38,005 bases of DNA from an uncultured Oscillospiraceae bacterium (GCA_949297385.1 CASFSP010000041.1:1-38005); one strand, 5' to 3'; positions 22,723 to 31,800 are shown, numbered from the stretch's first letter. The notes: generated by a model from the letters alone, not told the origin. Made by a program: numbers and translations.

Positions 22723-23223
22723 ATGAAAAGTATAAATATAGTTCTTTTTCAGCCCCAGATACCGCAGAACACCGGCAATATTGCCAGGACCTGTGCGGCT
22801 ACCGGTGCTCACCTGCATCTGGTGGGACCGTTGGGTTTTGTGCTGGACGACAAAAAGTTAAAACGCGCAGGGCTTGACTATTGGGACAAACTTAGTGTAA
22901 AATATTACGACAGTATCCGGGAGTTTTACCGGAAAAACCCTGATGGTAAATTTTATTATTTCACCACAAAAGGGCAAAATAAATATACAGATGTGACCTA
23001 CCCCGACAACTGTTATATAGTTTTCGGCCGAGAGGATAGAGGCATAGATGAGGAAATCCTGTTCAAAAACAAGGAAACCTGTCTGCGTATGCCCATGCTG
23101 CCACACCTGCGCAGCCTGAATCTTTCCAACACTGTTGCCATAGCTACCTATGAAATACTGAGGCAGTGGGATTTTGAAGGGTTCGAGGTCAGCGGTCACC
23201 TGACAAAATATGATTGGGAGTAA
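22723..23223 (+). CDS. trmL: tRNA (cytidine/uridine-34 2'-O)-methyltransferase TrmL
   Basis: The 166-aa SPOUT-class methyltransferase adds a ribose methyl group at the wobble base of certain leucine tRNAs using S-adenosylmethionine. The knot motifs are clear: VLFQPQIPQNTGNIARTCAATG at the N-terminus, then YIVFGREDRGI, then LPHLRSLNLSNTVAIATYE at the C-terminus. It starts 20 bases after the kinase gene with only a weak AGGAAAG site, and its end is 6 bases before the DegV gene, so it is inside an operon. Confidence 0.93.
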   Translation: MKSINIVLFQPQIPQNTGNIARTCAATGAHLHLVGPLGFVLDDKKLKRAGLDYWDKLSVKYYDSIREFYRKNPDGKFYYFTTKGQNKYTDVTYPDNCYIVFGREDRGIDEEILFKNKETCLRMPMLPHLRSLNLSNTVAIATYEILRQWDFEGFEVSGHLTKYDWE

Positions 23224-23229
23224 CATAAA

Positions 23230-24084
23230 TTGAGCAATATAAAAATAGTCACCGACTCAGGATGCGACATCCCGTTGAAAACAAAGCTGAAAAATGTGGA
23301 AATTTTAAGCTTTTTTATCAATGTAGACGGTAAAACCTATGAAGAGCGAAAGGATATATCTTTCCGCGAATATTACAAAGTGCTGGAAACATGTGCCAAA
23401 ATTCCTACCACTGCCCATATAACAATGATGCGCTATGGTGAAAAATTTGAATCACTGATGCGACAAGGGGCTACGGATATCATAGTAGTTACCATAAATA
23501 AAGGGGCCAGCGCCACATATGATGCTGCCGTTATGGCAAAGCAGATGTTTATGGAAGAAAACCCGGACTGCAAAGTAAACATCCATATAATAGACAGCGG
23601 ATGCTATTCCATGGCTTACGGATGGCCTATAATGCAGTGCGATAAAATGATAGAAGACGGTGCCGGGGCACAGCAGATTATCAGTTTTCTTAATTCCAAA
23701 TTTGAAAAAGCTGAAATACTCCTTTCAGCCTATACTTTGAGATTTATGAAAAAATCCGGCAGAATTTCGGCCGCTGCTGCTTTTGCCGGCGAGGTTATGG
23801 GGCTGAAACCCGTGATAACCATGAAACACGGAGACACCGAAGTGGTGCAGAAAGTCCGCGGGGACAAGGCGGTTATTCCGGCTATTGTACGGCAGTTCAA
23901 GAAACGCCACGGAGAAGAAAAAAATTATATAATAGGATATACAGACGAAGAATACGGTAAAGAGCTGTATTCAGCCTGTGTAAAGGAAATTGGTTATCCT
24001 CCTGTCCTGTCATTTGAACTGGGCAGCGCGGTAGCAACCAACGCCGGCAACCATTGTGTTGCCATAGCTTACACGGGCCAGTAA
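23230..24084 (+). CDS. DegV family fatty-acid-binding protein
   Basis: The 284-aa protein has the DegV layout: KIVTDSGCDIP near the start, PTTAHITMMRY at the lipid-binding loop, a VVTINKGASATYDAA block, and HIIDSGCYSMAYG with the YTLRFMKKSGRISAAAAFAG segment that contacts bound lipid. DegV proteins bind single fatty acids, acting like FakB in fatty acid kinase systems; FakA is not in this window. Start is the TTG at 23230, with GGGAG nine bases upstream. It is the last gene of the pdxY-trmL-degV unit. Confidence 0.88.
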   Translation: MSNIKIVTDSGCDIPLKTKLKNVEILSFFINVDGKTYEERKDISFREYYKVLETCAKIPTTAHITMMRYGEKFESLMRQGATDIIVVTINKGASATYDAAVMAKQMFMEENPDCKVNIHIIDSGCYSMAYGWPIMQCDKMIEDGAGAQQIISFLNSKFEKAEILLSAYTLRFMKKSGRISAAAAFAGEVMGLKPVITMKHGDTEVVQKVRGDKAVIPAIVRQFKKRHGEEKNYIIGYTDEEYGKELYSACVKEIGYPPVLSFELGSAVATNAGNHCVAIAYTGQ

Positions 24085-24088
24085 CGAT

Positions 24089-24190
24089 CGCGAAAGACTT
24101 CGAGCTTTTCTTTCGCGCGACTCCAAAGCTTTTCAGACTAAAACACATAAAGTACGGTTAGAATTGCTTGCGGTTCTTACCGTACTTTTT
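24089..24190 (+). terminator. Two hairpins after degV; the second is an intrinsic terminator
   Basis: A first 9-bp stem (CGCGAAAGA / TCTTTCGCG, 24089-24117) is followed by a larger stem (AAAGTACGGT at 24149-24158 with ACCGTACTTT at 24179-24188, extended by AGAA/TTCT after one mismatch). The second ends in a T run. The first is not followed by T. Confidence 0.75.
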
Positions 24191-24253
24191 ATTTTGGTAT
24201 AATCGGTTTATCCGGTTTACATAGATTATATTTATAAAAAGAGGTTAATAGAA

Positions 24254-24778
24254 ATGAAAAAATCAAGTATTATTGCCAAACAGGCCATGATTGCGGCCAT
24301 GTACACAGTTGTAGGTCTTGTTCTGGCCCCGATAACTTTCGGTACCGTTCAGGCCAGGGTAAGTGAAGCCCTGACGCTTATGCCAGTATTCGGCATCGCC
24401 AACATCTGGGGCGTAACTATCGGCTGCTTTTTGACAAACCTTATCGGATTTTTCACAGGCGCTAACATCCTGGGCTCACTGGACATAATTTTCGGAACTC
24501 TGGCCACATTCACCGCTGCCCTGGCTTCCTACCGGCTGAGAAACATCCGCTTCAAAGGCTTGCCGATAGCCTCCGCCATACCTCCTATTATTTTCAATGC
24601 TGTTGTTGTGGGCATGGAACTGTGTGTTATGATCAGCGGCGGATTTAATATGCCTGTGTTTATTGCTCAGGCTGTGTCCGTGGGACTGGGACAGACAGTA
24701 AGCTGCCTTGTACTGGGACTGATACTGGTAAAAGTTATACAGTCAAACCCCAGGCTGAAAGAAATTGTTGAAGGATAA
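24254..24778 (+). CDS. queT: QueT family transporter (queuosine precursor ECF S component)
   Basis: The 174-aa membrane protein has about five hydrophobic helices and the QueT hallmarks AMIAAMYTVVGLVLAPITFGTVQARVSEALTLMPVFG and IGCFLTNLIGFFTGAN. QueT proteins are S components of ECF transporters that import precursors of the modified tRNA base queuosine. Many are preceded by a preQ1 riboswitch; I looked in the 169-bp leader and saw no preQ1 class I core sequence. The ATG follows AGAGGT. The gene stands alone and would use a shared ECF module. Family assignment is strong, the exact transported precursor is not shown. Confidence 0.87.
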   Translation: MKKSSIIAKQAMIAAMYTVVGLVLAPITFGTVQARVSEALTLMPVFGIANIWGVTIGCFLTNLIGFFTGANILGSLDIIFGTLATFTAALASYRLRNIRFKGLPIASAIPPIIFNAVVVGMELCVMISGGFNMPVFIAQAVSVGLGQTVSCLVLGLILVKVIQSNPRLKEIVEG

Positions 24779-24893
24779 TATTGTAATTTTATACATTTTT
24801 TCAAAAATTTTTTCATTATAAATTACCATAACAGCTCTTATAAACTGATGATATAATAATAACATACATATCTATATCATTAGGGGGAGTAAA

Positions 24894-27149
24894 ATGAAAA
24901 TAAAAGAACTGATAGCGGCCATGACCGTCGAGGAAAAGGCCGGGCTGTGTTCCGGCATGGACTTCTGGCATACAAAAGCCGTAGACAGACTGGAAATTCC
25001 GTCAATGATGGTAAGCGACGGCCCTCACGGCCTGCGAAAACAGGACGAAAAGCCGACCACCTGGGAGTAAACGAAAGCATCAAAGCTGTATGTTTTCCGG
25101 CTGGCTGTGCCAGTGCATCTTCCTTTGACAGGCAGCTTCTTTTCAATATGGGACGGGCTCTTGGCAATGAATGTCAGGCGGAAGGAGTCGGTGTCATACT
25201 GGGGCCGGCAGTGAACATCAAACGCTCCCCACTGTGCGGCAGAAACTTTGAATACTATTCCGAGGATCCTCTGGTACTTCTGAAATAGCCACAGCTTTTA
25301 TAAATGGCGTGCAAAGCCGGAATGTAGGCACAAGCATAAAACATTTTCTGGCCAACAACCAGGAGCACAGAAGAATGTCATCCTCATCGCAGGTAGACGA
25401 AAGGACACTGCGCGAAATTTATCTTGCTGCATTTGAAGGCGCTATAAAAAAGTCAAAACCATGGACAGTCATGTGTTCTTACAACAAAATAAACGGTATC
25501 TACGCTGCTGAAAACAAAAAATTTCTCAATGGTATACTGAGAGATGAATGGGGATTTGACGGTTTTGTAATGAGCGACTGGGGTGCAGTGAACAACCGCC
25601 CAGCTGACCTTGCCGCCGGTATGGACCTTGAAATGCCGTCCAGCAGCGGTCAGAATGACCGAAGGATAGTAAAAGCTGTAAAAGAAGGACGCCTGTCAGA
25701 AGCTGACCTGGACAAAGCGGTGGAAAATATACTTAATATAGTTTTCCGCCGGAATGAAAACCGCAACAGCTCAGCCGCTTTTGACATGGAGGCCGACCAC
25801 CGGCTGGCAAGAAAAATCGAAGAGGAATGTGCCATATTGCTGAAAAACAACGGTGTTCTGCCGCTGGATGAAAAATCCAATGTGGCATTTATCGGATACT
25901 TTGCCGAAAATCCCAGATACCAGGGTGGCGGATCTTCCCATATAAACTCTTTTATGGTCGAATCTGCTTTGGAGATGTCAAAAGGCTACAATGTAAGCTA
26001 CGCCAAAGGCTACACAACCGACAGTGAAGCTGTGGACAGCCGGCTGATGCGGGAGGCAGTAACCGCCGCCGCACAGGCTGGTACAGCTGTGATTTTTGCC
26101 GGGCTGCCTTATGCTTTCGAGTCAGAAGGCTATGACAGAACTCACATGAGACTGCCCGAATGTCAGAACCAACTGATAAAAGCAGTGTGCGCTGTGAACA
26201 AAAATGTGGTTGTGGTGCTGCACAACGGTTCGCCTGTTGAAATGCCATGGATAGACGATGTGTCAGCAGTGCTGGAAATGTACCTGGGCGGCCAGGCCGT
26301 CGGCGGTGCAACCGTAAACCTGCTTTTCGGAAAAGCAAACCCGTCGGGACACCTTGCCGAAACCTTCCCGCTAAAGCTTGAGGACAACCCGTCCTATCTG
26401 TACTACACCGGAGAAGGTGATGTCACAGAATACCGCGAAGGTGTATTTGTAGGTTACCGCTACTATGACAAAAAGAAAATGCCTGTTCTGTTCCCCTTCG
26501 GACACGGCCTGAGCTATACAGAATTCCGGTATTCCGGCATAAAACTCAGCCGGCAATCAATCACCGAAGATGACCTTCTCACTGTAACAGCTGAAATAAC
26601 CAATACCGGAAAAATGGCCGGTAAAGAAGTGGTACAGCTGTATGTGGGCCAAAGAACAGCGATGTAATAAAGCCTGCAAGGGAACTGAGAGCTTTTGAAA
26701 AGGTATACCTGGAACCCGGACAGACCAAAACTGTCACATTCACACTGGACAAACGCGCCTTTTCCTATTTTGACATGGATATAAATGACTGGTTTGTGGA
26801 AAGCAAGGATTATAAAATCAGCCTGGGTTCTTCCTCCCGTGACCTGCGCCTTTGCGCTGTGGTGGCTGTCAAAGGGCTGAAACGGAAGAAAGCGGTGTAC
26901 ACTGCGGACAGCACATTCGGCGATGTGGCGGCTAACCCTGCCAACAGGCAGATAGTTGAACAGATAATGGCAGCCAGCGCCAATTCCCGTCTTGGCGGCA
27001 GTGATGACACACAGGGCCGGATTACCGGAGAAATGATGGCTGCAATGCTAAGATATATGCCTTTGCGCGGTCTGGCACTTTTCGGATTTGTAGATAGTCT
27101 GGGCACAGTGGACCGGCTGGTGGAAAAACTTAACCGGGCAAACAACTGA
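24894..27149 (+). pseudogene. Glycoside hydrolase family 3 beta-glucosidase with three frameshifts
   Basis: Joined across three -1 frameshifts, the frames give about 752 residues, a normal length for GH3. Pieces: [21 protein letters not shown] to [12 protein letters not shown] (frame breaks near 25048-25051); [16 protein letters not shown] to YYSEDPLV (breaks near 25274-25280); GTSIKHFLANNQEH and the nucleophile block GFDGFVMSDWGAVN, then the GGGSSHIN and GHGLSYTEF segments, to VVQLYVGQ (breaks near 26651-26653); then the fibronectin-like end and an extra C-terminal helical part. Two of the three lesions lie in A runs; each is one missing base. Ribosome binding site AGGGGGAG precedes the ATG. 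An intact enzyme would cleave beta-glucosides. Sequencing error is the alternative reading. Confidence 0.9.
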
Positions 27150-27156
27150 AAATGAT

Positions 27157-27183
27157 AAAAGGCGGATTATTTCCGCCTTTTTT
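27157..27183 (+). terminator. Intrinsic terminator after the GH3 gene
   Basis: A 10-bp stem (AAAAGGCGGA / TCCGCCTTTT) with a five-base loop is followed by more T. Confidence 0.85.
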
Positions 27184-27241
27184 GTTGTTAAAATTTTCTT
27201 TCGGTGATACAATTTTCATTAAATATCCGGAGAGGTATAAT

Positions 27242-27931
27242 ATGGACAAAAATCTGAAATACGCTTTTGTGCGGACTTTGCCGATACTTGTGGGGTTTAT
27301 TTTTATCGGCGCAGCTTTAGGCCTTTTGGCCAATGAAATGGGCTTCGGACTGTTGCAGACAGTGTTTATGAGTGCTGTAATTTATGCCGGGAGCCTACAG
27401 TTTGCCCTGCTGCCGATTATAGGCGGTGCAGGCAGTTTTGCCACAATAATATTGATCAGTCTTTCTGTGTCATCCAGGCAGATGTTTTACGGACTTTCCT
27501 TTATTGAAAGGTTCAGGAAAATGGGCAGGTGTGCGCTGTTCATAATATACACACTGTGTGACGAAACCTATTCTGTTCTGTGTTCCGACCCGCCTGCTGA
27601 TGCTGACAGGGACAAGTTTGACTTTTATGCCGCGGTCCTCAACTACATATAATGGATTGCAGGCGGTGCAATTGGAAATTTATTCGGCCAGCTGATAACA
27701 ATATATACCACCGGTGTAGACTTTGCAATGACCGCACTTTTTATTGTAATATGCACCGAACAATGGATGTCAAAAGCCAACCGACCGCCGGCTGTTGTGG
27801 GAGGCATATGCGCCTGCCTGTGTCTGGCGATTTTAGGCCGGTCTTCGTTTATCCTGCCTGCGCTGATACTGAGTATGGCTGTACTGCTGGCAATCAAAAA
27901 CAAAGTGAAGGAGGCCAGTGCAGATGAATAA
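27242..27931 (+). pseudogene. azlC: AzlC-type branched-chain amino acid exporter subunit with premature TAA
   Basis: The frame runs 229 codons, the usual AzlC length, except for a TAA at 27650-27652 (codon 137). Before it are FVRTLPILVGFIFIGAALGLLANEMG, the AVIYAGSLQFALLPI block and VSSRQMFYGLSF, all AzlC hallmarks. After it the same frame continues WIAGGAIGNLFGQL, DFAMTALFIVICTEQW and ILPALILSMAVLLAIKNK to a TAA at 27931. In AzlC proteins a Tyr or Ser precedes this W-x-x-G, so TAT or TAC to TAA is the simplest change. Ribosome binding site GGAGAGGT precedes the ATG. It overlaps azlD by 8 bases. The partner protein is still intact, but the exporter should be non-functional without readthrough. 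Confidence 0.87.
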
Positions 27932-28259
27932 TCCGACAATATACTTTCTGTGTGCTGTCTTGACAGCCGCCGCATGCAATATTTTTACCAGGGCTTTTCC
28001 GTTTATAATGTTTTCAAAAAGTGAGAAGCTGCCTGATTTTGCCGTGTATCTGGGCAAGTATCTGCCACCATGCGTGATGGCGGTGCTGGTGGTTTATTGC
28101 CTTAAAAGTATCAGCTTTTCCTCTGCGTCCGGATTTGTTCCTCTGCTGGCATCTTCTCTGGCGGTGCTTTTGCTGCACCTGTGGAAGCGCAACAATCTGA
28201 TAAGCATAGCCGGCGGCACCTTACTGTATATGCTGCTGGTGCAGGTGGTGTTTTCCTGA
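27924..28259 (+). CDS. azlD: AzlD-type branched-chain amino acid export subunit
   Basis: The 111-aa protein has about four hydrophobic helices and the AzlD blocks NIFTRAFPFIMF and PPCVMAVLVVYCLKSI, ending LLVQVVF. AzlD is the small partner of AzlC; the pair exports branched-chain amino acids. The ATG follows GGAGG inside the end of azlC, so translation was coupled to its broken partner. Because the stop in azlC comes about 270 bases earlier, translation of azlD now relies on its own ribosome binding site. Confidence 0.9.
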   Translation: MNNPTIYFLCAVLTAAACNIFTRAFPFIMFSKSEKLPDFAVYLGKYLPPCVMAVLVVYCLKSISFSSASGFVPLLASSLAVLLLHLWKRNNLISIAGGTLLYMLLVQVVFS

Positions 28260-28271
28260 AAAGCACAAAAT

Positions 28272-28294
28272 AAAAGCGGCCTGTAGCCGCTTTT
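28272..28294 (+). terminator. Intrinsic terminator after azlD
   Basis: A 9-bp stem (AAAAGCGGC / GCCGCTTTT) with loop CTGTA follows the azlD stop. The T run is short, interrupted by G. Confidence 0.75.
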
Positions 28295-28327
28295 GTTGTC
28301 TGCTAATATTTTATCCGGAATACAAAT

Positions 28328-28349
28328 AAGGGCTGCTTATGCAGCCCTT
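28328..28349 (-). terminator. Hairpin after the 48-aa membrane protein gene
   Basis: AAGGGCTGC and GCAGCCCTT form a perfect 9-bp stem with a four-base loop immediately past the stop of the minus-strand small gene. The minus-strand tail is ATTTGTATT, a weak T tract. Confidence 0.65.
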
Positions 28350-28353
28350 TATA

Positions 28354-28500
28354 TTATTTGTTTTTCTTTGCTTTTGCTTTTCTGACTTCTTCCTGAATAA
28401 GCATAACCACAACAACAGCAAAGCCGATGTAGCCCAACCAGTTGTTATGATTTACAGTTACAGAACCTTCGCAAAGGTTGCACAACAGTGAATAAAACAT
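28354..28500 (-). CDS. 48-aa single-pass membrane microprotein
   Basis: On the minus strand an ATG (28498-28500) stands eight bases after AGAGGT and opens a 48-codon frame. It encodes a short polar start with two Cys residues (LLCNLCEG), a hydrophobic segment GYIGFAVVVVMLI, and a lysine-rich end (EEVRKAKAKKNK). The basic tail suggests the C-terminus faces the cytoplasm. It lies 51 bases downstream of aspS, is followed by a hairpin, and is probably the last gene of the hisS-aspS transcript. I recognise no family. The ribosome binding site, membrane topology and terminator support it as real. Confidence 0.6.
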   Translation of the reverse strand: MFYSLLCNLCEGSVTVNHNNWLGYIGFAVVVVMLIQEEVRKAKAKKNK

Positions 28501-28551
28501 TCCACATTACCTCTTTCTGTAAATACGCAAAATAGATACTTAATAAGTATA

Positions 28552-30333
28552 CTACTTTTTTTCAATCAAGTCAATATACAGCTCATCCAGCTGTTTCTGT
28601 TCTACCACATCCGGACAGCCAGTCATCAGTTCGCTGGCGTTTTGTACTTTCGGGAATGCAATAACATCTCTGATAGAGTCTTTTTTACCCATCAGCATGC
28701 ACAGCCTGTCAAAGCCGTAAGCCATACCACCATGCGGCGGTGCGCCGTATTTGTAAGCTTCGATAAGGAAGCCAAAGCTGTTCTGCATTCTTTCCTCGGT
28801 AAAGCCCAGAACCCTAAACATTTTCTGTTGCAGTTCCGGATTGGAAATTCTGATAGAGCCGCCGCCCAGCTCTACACCGTTCAGCACCATGTCATAGGCT
28901 TTGGCGCGGCAGGCACCGGGATCGGTTTCAACCTTGTCTATATCCTCTTCCTTGGGCATTGTAAAGGGGTGATGTACAGCCACATATCTGTTTTCTTCCT
29001 TGTCAAATTCAAACAGCGGGAAATCTGTAACCCACAGGAAATTGAATGCATCGGGGTCAAACAGGTTGTATTTTTTTGCAACTGCCAGACGCAGTGCGCC
29101 CAAAGCTGCAAACACAACGCTGTTTTCGGCATCCGCAACAGCCAGGATAACATCGTTTGTACCGGCATTTGCTTTCTGCCTGATAGCCTGAATTTCTTCC
29201 TCTGTCAGGAATTTTTCAAAGCTGGATGTAGTTGACTCCTCTGTTATTCTGGTGTAGGCCAAACCTTTGGCACCATAGGTTTTCACCACATCAACCAGTT
29301 TGTCTATCTCTTTGCGGCTCATCTTGTCCGCCAAGTCTTTGGCAACTATGCATCTCACACTGCCGCCGGCGTTGATAGCATTGGTAAATACGGAAAATCC
29401 GCTGTTTTTCACACATTCGGAAATATCACACAGTTTCATTTCAAAACGGGTGTCCGGCTTGTCCACGCCATATTCTTCCATAGCCTGTTTGTATGTCATT
29501 CTTACAAAAGGTGTGGGCACATCCACATTCAAAACTTCTTTAAAGGCGCGTTTGATAAAGCCTTCATTCATTGTCTGGATGTCTATTTCATCCACATAAG
29601 CCATCTCGATATCTATCTGTGTAAATTCCGGCTGACGGTCAGCACGCAGGTCTTCGTCACGGAAACATCTGGCTATCTGCATATATCTGTCATAACCGGA
29701 CAGCATCAGCAGCTGCTTGTACAGCTGAGGGCTTTGGGGCAGGGCAAAAAATCTGCCCGGCTGAACACGGCTGGGAACGATATAGTCGCGGGCGCCTTCC
29801 GGTGTGGATTTTACCAGTATAGGTGTTTCTATTTCCACGAAATCGTTTTCATCAAAATAATCTCTGGCAATTTTGGCCAAACGGTGACGCAGCATAATTC
29901 CTTCGTGTGCGGCACTTCTTCTCAAATCCAGGTAGCGGTATTTCAGTCTCAGCTCATCTTTTACATTTACATCATCCTTTATTTCAAAAGGAGTGGTCTG
30001 AGCCTCTGAAAGTATTTTCAGTTCCTGAACCTTTACTTCGATTTTACCTGTGGCAATGTGCTCATTTACGCTTTCTCTCAGCGCTACTGTACCTTTTGCC
30101 ATAACCACATATTCTGTACGCAGGCTTTTGGCCTTTTCAAAAGTTTCTTTGGGACATTCGTCGTTGAAATTCAGCTGGATTATACCTTTTGTATCTCTCA
30201 GGTCACAAAAGATAACCGCGCCCAGATCCCTGGCTTTGGCTATATATCCGGCCACTACAACCTGCTGGCCGGCCATTGTTTCATCGAGGGCAGCCGAATA
30301 GTGGGTGCGTCTCATATTTCCCATTGTATCCAT
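28552..30333 (-). CDS. aspS: Aspartyl-tRNA synthetase
   Basis: The 593-aa class II synthetase attaches aspartate to its tRNA. N-terminal anticodon-binding OB fold: YSAALDETMAGQQVVVAGYIAKARDLGAVIFCDLRDTKGIIQLNF. Catalytic parts: QSPQLYKQLLMLSGYDRYMQIARCFRDEDLRADRQPEFTQID (motif 2), the bacterial insertion domain (about residues 290-420), and GGMAYGFDRLCMLM (motif 3). Length is that of the bacterial type. AAGAGGT precedes the ATG. hisS ends 22 bases upstream, so they form an operon, a conserved arrangement in Firmicutes. Whether it also charges tRNA-Asn cannot be told. Confidence 0.97.
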   Translation of the reverse strand: MDTMGNMRRTHYSAALDETMAGQQVVVAGYIAKARDLGAVIFCDLRDTKGIIQLNFNDECPKETFEKAKSLRTEYVVMAKGTVALRESVNEHIATGKIEVKVQELKILSEAQTTPFEIKDDVNVKDELRLKYRYLDLRRSAAHEGIMLRHRLAKIARDYFDENDFVEIETPILVKSTPEGARDYIVPSRVQPGRFFALPQSPQLYKQLLMLSGYDRYMQIARCFRDEDLRADRQPEFTQIDIEMAYVDEIDIQTMNEGFIKRAFKEVLNVDVPTPFVRMTYKQAMEEYGVDKPDTRFEMKLCDISECVKNSGFSVFTNAINAGGSVRCIVAKDLADKMSRKEIDKLVDVVKTYGAKGLAYTRITEESTTSSFEKFLTEEEIQAIRQKANAGTNDVILAVADAENSVVFAALGALRLAVAKKYNLFDPDAFNFLWVTDFPLFEFDKEENRYVAVHHPFTMPKEEDIDKVETDPGACRAKAYDMVLNGVELGGGSIRISNPELQQKMFRVLGFTEERMQNSFGFLIEAYKYGAPPHGGMAYGFDRLCMLMGKKDSIRDVIAFPKVQNASELMTGCPDVVEQKQLDELYIDLIEKK

Positions 30334-30355
30334 AATTTATTACCTCTTGCTTTAT

Positions 30356-31615
30356 TTATATCAGTTGATTTCTGACCGGCTGTGACAAATCCAGTGTCAG
30401 CTGTTCTTTGGTCACCATATTTTTGGCCACCGCTTTTTTGCTTTGTATTTCATCATCGCCCAATACCACTGTATAGCGCGCTCCGACTTTGTCAGCATAC
30501 TTCATCTGTGCTTTCAGGCTGCGGTTCATAAGGTCGCTCTGGGCTTTCAGGCCCTCGGCCCTGGCCTTTTCAGCCATGGCAAAAGCAAATATTTTGGCTT
30601 CTTCACCTATGCCGGCAAAGAATATATCAGGGCGGCTGTCTTCTCCCAGGCTTTTGCCCTCTGCCTCCAAAGTGAGCAGCAATCTTTCTATACCCATACC
30701 AAAACCGACAGCAGGGGTGTGATTTCCGCCCAGTTCTTCAAACAGTCCGTCATATCTTCCGCCGCCGCATACGGTACCCTGAGCGCCTATGCCGTCGTAA
30801 ACAAATTCAAAAACTGTCTTTGTATAATAATCCAGACCGCGTACAATCTTGGTATTGATTTCATATTCTATGCCCATTGCCTGCAAAGTTTTCTGCAAGC
30901 CTTCAAAATGCTCTTTGCACTCGTCGCACAGGTTGTCCAGGCCTACCGGTGCATCTTTGGCTATCCGGGCACATTTTTCCTCTTTGCAGTCCAGAATTCT
31001 CAGCGGATTTTTTTCCAGCCTGTTCTTGCAGTCCTCGCACAGCTGGTCTTTATGGCCGGCAAAGTAGGCTTTCAGCTTGTCGTGGTATGCCGGACGGCAG
31101 TTGGGGCAGCCGATAGAGTTGATGTACAATTTTACACTGTCCAGCCCCAGATCTTTCAATATTTTTGCAGCCACCGCAATAACTTCTGCATCAGCGGTAT
31201 AGTCCTGGGCACCGAAAAGCTCTATGCCCAGCTGATGAAATTCTCTAAGGCGTCCGGCCTGAGGTTTCTCGTATCTGAAACAACTGAGGATATAGTATGC
31301 TTTCAGCGGCAGACCTTCGTTGAGGATACCTTTTTCCAGCACTGAACGCACGGTGGAAGCAGTTCCTTCCGGGCGCAGTGTAATGCTCCTTTTACCCTTA
31401 TCTTCAAAGGTATACATCTCTTTGTTGACTATATCTGTTGTATCGCCTACACCTCTTAAAAACAGTTCTGTGTGTTCAAAAGTAGGTGTCCTGATCTCTT
31501 TAAAACCATACTGGTCCACCACTTCGCGCAGCTTTTTTTCCAGCAAAAGCCACTTGTAGCTTTCGTATGGAGAAACATCCTGCGTGCCGCGAGGGCCGCT
31601 TACTTTCTGTGCCAT
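30356..31615 (-). CDS. hisS: Histidyl-tRNA synthetase
   Basis: The 419-aa class II synthetase charges tRNA-His. It has GTQDVSPYESYKWLLLEKKL at the start, LRPEGTASTVRS, the His-specific RGLDYYTKTVFEF, GGGRYDGLFEELGG and PAVGFGMGIERLLLTLE (motif 3), and a C-terminal anticodon-binding domain. A four-Cys cluster (CPNC, CEDC and CKEEKC, CDEC, about residues 190-260) suggests a zinc-binding insertion. The ATG at 31615 follows AGGAGATA; an upstream in-frame start has no ribosome binding site. A promoter (31672-31700) gives a leader of only about 50 bases, too short for the T-box found before many Firmicute hisS genes. Confidence 0.96.
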   Translation of the reverse strand: MAQKVSGPRGTQDVSPYESYKWLLLEKKLREVVDQYGFKEIRTPTFEHTELFLRGVGDTTDIVNKEMYTFEDKGKRSITLRPEGTASTVRSVLEKGILNEGLPLKAYYILSCFRYEKPQAGRLREFHQLGIELFGAQDYTADAEVIAVAAKILKDLGLDSVKLYINSIGCPNCRPAYHDKLKAYFAGHKDQLCEDCKNRLEKNPLRILDCKEEKCARIAKDAPVGLDNLCDECKEHFEGLQKTLQAMGIEYEINTKIVRGLDYYTKTVFEFVYDGIGAQGTVCGGGRYDGLFEELGGNHTPAVGFGMGIERLLLTLEAEGKSLGEDSRPDIFFAGIGEEAKIFAFAMAEKARAEGLKAQSDLMNRSLKAQMKYADKVGARYTVVLGDDEIQSKKAVAKNMVTKEQLTLDLSQPVRNQLI

Positions 31616-31671
31616 AAATATCTCCTGTTCACGCAAAAAATCATTGCGAAAAATGTTTTTTCTATCTAAAT

Positions 31672-31700
31672 ATACTACCACAATATTGATATATCGTCAA
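31672..31700 (-). promoter_or_regulatory. Promoter of hisS-aspS operon
   Basis: TTGACG (31695-31700) and TAGTAT (31672-31677) on the minus strand are 17 bases apart. The terminator of mgsA is just upstream, so the two units are independent. Confidence 0.72.
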
Positions 31701-31765
31701 CCAAAAACGGCCCGTCCCAACCCACTTCCAAAGGCATTATGAGCCATAAAAGCCCGGTTAAAACG

Positions 31766-31797
31766 AAAATCCCAAAGCCGTAAAGCTTTGGGATTTT
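31766..31797 (-). terminator. Terminator after mgsA
   Basis: A 13-bp stem (AAAATCCCAAAGC / GCTTTGGGATTTT) with a six-base loop lies right after the mgsA stop. The minus strand has TTTTCGTTTT after it. Confidence 0.85.
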
Positions 31798-31800
31798 TAC

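Noticed and set aside
31616-31765. T-box leader before hisS
   Set aside because: The leader from the promoter is about 50 bases and lacks the conserved T-box sequence and antiterminator.
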